Part shown: piece by piece, positions 61,107-64,000 of the stretch
Layout: the number at the start of each line of letters is the position of its first letter
Position numbering within the stretch: position 1 is the stretch's first letter
Origin: Tridacna crocea
Lineage: Eukaryota; Mollusca; Bivalvia; Cardiida; Cardiidae
Length of the DNA: 64,000 bases
Assembly (NCBI GenBank): GCA_943736015.1
Contig: OX031069.1
Span: 25,301,235 to 25,365,234, forward strand
Direction of reading: 5' to 3'
The notes under the pieces: model-generated
What the model was told of the DNA's origin: nothing
Databases searched by the model: none
The model's input: the letters and a program-made list of their open reading frames with translations, nothing else
Translations under genes and position numbers: made by a program

Positions 61107-63556
61107 CCATTGATTCTACGCAGTAGGGGAAACTTTTCAAGGCATAAATGTTGAAAAATGAACGATGGTGAATCAACATTTATATGGGATTATATAATAG
61201 TTTGATACCAACTTGACATGTAAATAAACAAGGGCGCCTTTCCTAACATGTCAGTTTTGCACATTTTGCGTTCGAAAAGGACATGTACATTTTGAGAAAA
61301 CCAGATACGTTACCATACACATACCCTTTTAACACTATATCAGTATGGTAATACAATGTTTTTATCGCAAATGCTATACGCGAACCTGACAGTGAGATAC
61401 TGTAGTGCCATTTAGGACAATTTGATAATGGCAAAGCAGAACAGACCCGTCATACAAAGATGGGAACTAAATCACTGCAATTGACATCTAGAAAAATCTA
61501 TTATAACCAAAAGTATTTTTCTAAATTGTGTCAAGGAAAGCCATGATGTGCGGCACCTTTGTTCCTTTCGTGACAACATTTACTTATCCTTTCCACAAAA
61601 ATGAAGTGTTTTATCAAAATATACATGTACAACACTATTAAATTGACATGTAAATTGACTGAGTAACGTATCTGGTCAGGAAATCATGGATCAGATATCA
61701 TGTACATGTAAGTATTGCATGTATGAGCTATCTACTATCATACATATGCATGTACTTTTACTATAATGTAAAGCATATCAAAAACAGTAAAATATGGAGT
61801 AACTGAGATGGTTGCTTTATTGAAAATTTAAAAAAAAAACAGTAAATTAAAACAGTTTGAACTGGATTTTATGGCCAGACCCCCCTTTTCCTGTGTTATT
61901 TTAACTATGCAAGGCTGGTAAACTTTAAAACATTTCATAACAGTCTTTATATGTGTAACTACAACGAATACCATTTTCGAACTAACACAGTGGGCCTTTT
62001 GAATTTCCGACCTTGTTTTTCCCATTCCCTGCAAACATCATGGAAGCGTGTTTGTCAAATGAATTAAACATTATACAATATGCATTTGTAGAAGTGTTAT
62101 ACATGTAGTATGCTTAACCATTAGGCATGAAAGCTAATCACATGCTTGGTGCAATGCAGTTGTAACTAGATCTGTATATAATATGGGGATCTCGTCACAA
62201 ATGTATTGCATGAACCTTGCCGAATTACTGCAGCATACATGTACATTTAGACATGCATGCTGTGTAATTACCAATCATACACCACAATACTACTTCATGC
62301 CGATGTAATATAAAGTGTGCTTGACAAACGTGTGAAAGGGTCCATGGAGCAGGTTAGCACTGTGGTTTACACTGTTTGCATACACCTTTTGGAAAAATGA
62401 GATTATACAACGGGATCAGATACGTTACCATTCGTGACCAGATACGTTACCATTCTTTCTACAGGAAAGTACACTGACTGATATGTGAAAAATATTACTG
62501 AATCTGTATTTTCTGACAAGCTAAATATAATCATTTACTAAAGTCAACAGAAAACTTGACTAAATGCGTCAATGATTGGTAAAACGGACAAAATTACAGC
62601 ATCCCTTTTATGTAAAGGTTGATTACACTCGATTATACTTGATTACATGACCAAAAAGAATGGCGAGAACATTGGATTCATTTCCAAGAGAGAAAACGAG
62701 GCATATGACGTAGTTTGAGTACAATGAAGTTAATAAAAGAGTGCAAAAAGCGGTCCTAACATCAGAGTTAAAATGTCACAGTAACGTATCTGGTTGGGTC
62801 ACGTATCTGGTTCCAAAAACGGTTTTCAGTGCATATTTTCTTAATATTGAACATCAGTCAACCCAATTGCAATTAAAAGTTACACTTTTCAGGCTAAGTT
62901 ATAAGGCATACGATTAAGTTGTTACACTGATTTCATATCGTCCGAAATAAAAACTAATGTTGGTAACGTATCTGTTTATTTTTAGCGTAACATGTCAGCA
63001 CAGAGGATTCATGACCATGGGGAATTTTTGTTATAGATCCAGCTTATCCAGATTTTATATGTTGATACAAGCATATATAATTGTTTAAAATTACTGACAT
63101 ATTACTTCCCTATTCCATCCGTATCGATCTTTTTTCCTTGCACCTTTTGGCTGTAACGTATCTGGTCCGATTTCAGCGACATCCACTTTGTGAAAATGGC
63201 CAAGGCATTCGACCACTGTCGGTGTAATTTTATTCTTCTTATGTTTATATAATGTTTGTAGAAACGAAACAATGTGTAAATTGTGTTGCCATATGTGAAA
63301 ATAAAATAATGTGCATACTCGATACAGCAATGGTGCGCTGGCGACAGGTAAAATCACCAGTGATAGGGGTATATTAGGTGATACAGCTTGGGTATTATGT
63401 TGTTTCCAATAATTTTTAAGGTTTTATGTGATGACTTGAATGTTGTCTTATTTGGAAAATATGTTTAAACATGAGTTTACCCTACCACCTTTATGCATTT
63501 GGCTGGCGACATCGTATTTGTAAATATTGCCCCTACTGCATAGAATCAATGATACG
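61107..63556. mobile_element. 2.4-kb TIR element with eight internal AACGTATCTGG motifs
   Basis: CATTGATTCTACGCAGTAGG and GG at the left answer CCCCTACTGCATAGAATCAA and TG at the right. Inside, GTAACGTATCTGG or its complement occurs at about 61302, 61662, 62417, 62439, 62781, 62799, 62963 and 63153. On minus, 63091-63230 is open and reads VECLGHFHKVDVAEIGPDTL then QPKGARKKDRYGWNREV, possibly a remnant of a coding region; it is not recognised. Confidence 0.7.
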
Positions 63557-63866
63557 GTAGTTTTAGGAAAGAAAGACAGACATACATACGCACGACAGAC
63601 ACTGGGCCATGACATAAGCTGGCTGGCATTTGGCCAGTGTAGCTAAAAACTCAGAAAATAGTTTTTTTGTAGGCCTAGTGTAAAAAGTATGGCTCAGATT
63701 CATAAAATCAAATGGAATCATCAGTTTAGCAATCAACATCATGTCACTCTGAGCTTACCCACCCATTCAACCAAACATTTGGCAAGTTAGGGATTATACA
63801 GGTGCGTAACACACAAGAATATACATGTACACATGCAGTTATTTTTGTTAGACAACGAGATCTGGG

Positions 63867-64000
63867 TCCGTATTCACCAACCATTCTTAAGAACGTTCTT
63901 TGTCTTGTTCTTCAAGACTTTCCAACTGTGAAAGTAACAGAACTTCTGGTTGGCTAAACCAAATGGTTTAGCCAACCAGACGCTCTGTTACTTTCACATT
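63867..64000. mobile_element. GTCCGTATTC hairpin MITE, cut by the window end
   Basis: GGGTCCGTATTCACCAACCA, TTCTTAAGAA, then the hairpin CTTCTGGTTGGCTAAACCAA / TGGTTTAGCCAACCAGACG. The right end is outside. Confidence 0.75.

Noticed and set aside
59368..63556. A single 4.2-kb transposon spanning both adjacent elements
   Set aside because: Both outer ends read TACCGTAT, but each half has its own convincing inverted ends, so two adjacent or nested elements are the simpler reading; not excluded.
1..64000. CRISPR array
   Set aside because: Tandem arrays here have no unique spacers and the sequence is clearly eukaryotic.

Overview
The window is animal nuclear DNA: AT-rich, with small exons in long introns, canonical GT/AG splice sites and very dense short transposable elements. 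The repeat types (bivalve-type minisatellite elements whose ends read GCTCACCTGAG, tRNA-derived SINEs, many palindromic MITEs) and one well-conserved gene point to a marine invertebrate, most probably a bivalve mollusc. That placement is inference; no mitochondrial or rRNA marker is present.

One gene is complete. Ten plus-strand exons between 16470 and 35580 splice in frame to a 299-residue Arp2/3 complex subunit 2 (ARPC2, p34-Arc), essentially the length of the human protein. On the minus strand, three exons (56476-56224, 54984-54767, 49266-49177) form the 3' end of a gene for a cell-surface protein with immunoglobulin-like Cys-rich segments and a hydrophobic C-terminal tail. Its 5' exons are not in the window. 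At the left, a plus-strand terminal exon (10707-11131) encodes an E/K/Q-rich coiled coil with a Gln-rich tail. A strong candidate exon at 2528-2669 and a weak one near 9341 may belong to the same gene.

The rest is a mobile-element landscape. The dominant component is a family of about 230-bp MITEs, roughly 60 recognisable copies. They end in TTAACCC...GGGTTAA and have a near-perfect palindrome of about 58 bp at the centre. TTAA target duplication can be read directly from nested insertions, which suggests piggyBac-type mobilisation. Copies occur in almost every intron of ARPC2, nest in other elements, and join end to end sharing a single TTAA. Other elements are two copies of an 850-bp foldback element with 5-bp target duplications, a 451-bp foldback element with a 6-bp duplication, a 1.3-kb hAT-like element, a 2.4-kb element with eight copies of an internal 13-bp motif, several TIR MITEs and SINEs, and minisatellite-bearing elements with conserved ends.

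The most interesting structural signal is the origin of tandem repeats from MITEs. The 42-bp minisatellite at 3839-4540 has a unit matching the interval between two direct repeats inside one arm of the TTAA MITE. A second minisatellite (5615-5905) resembles the core of another palindromic family.
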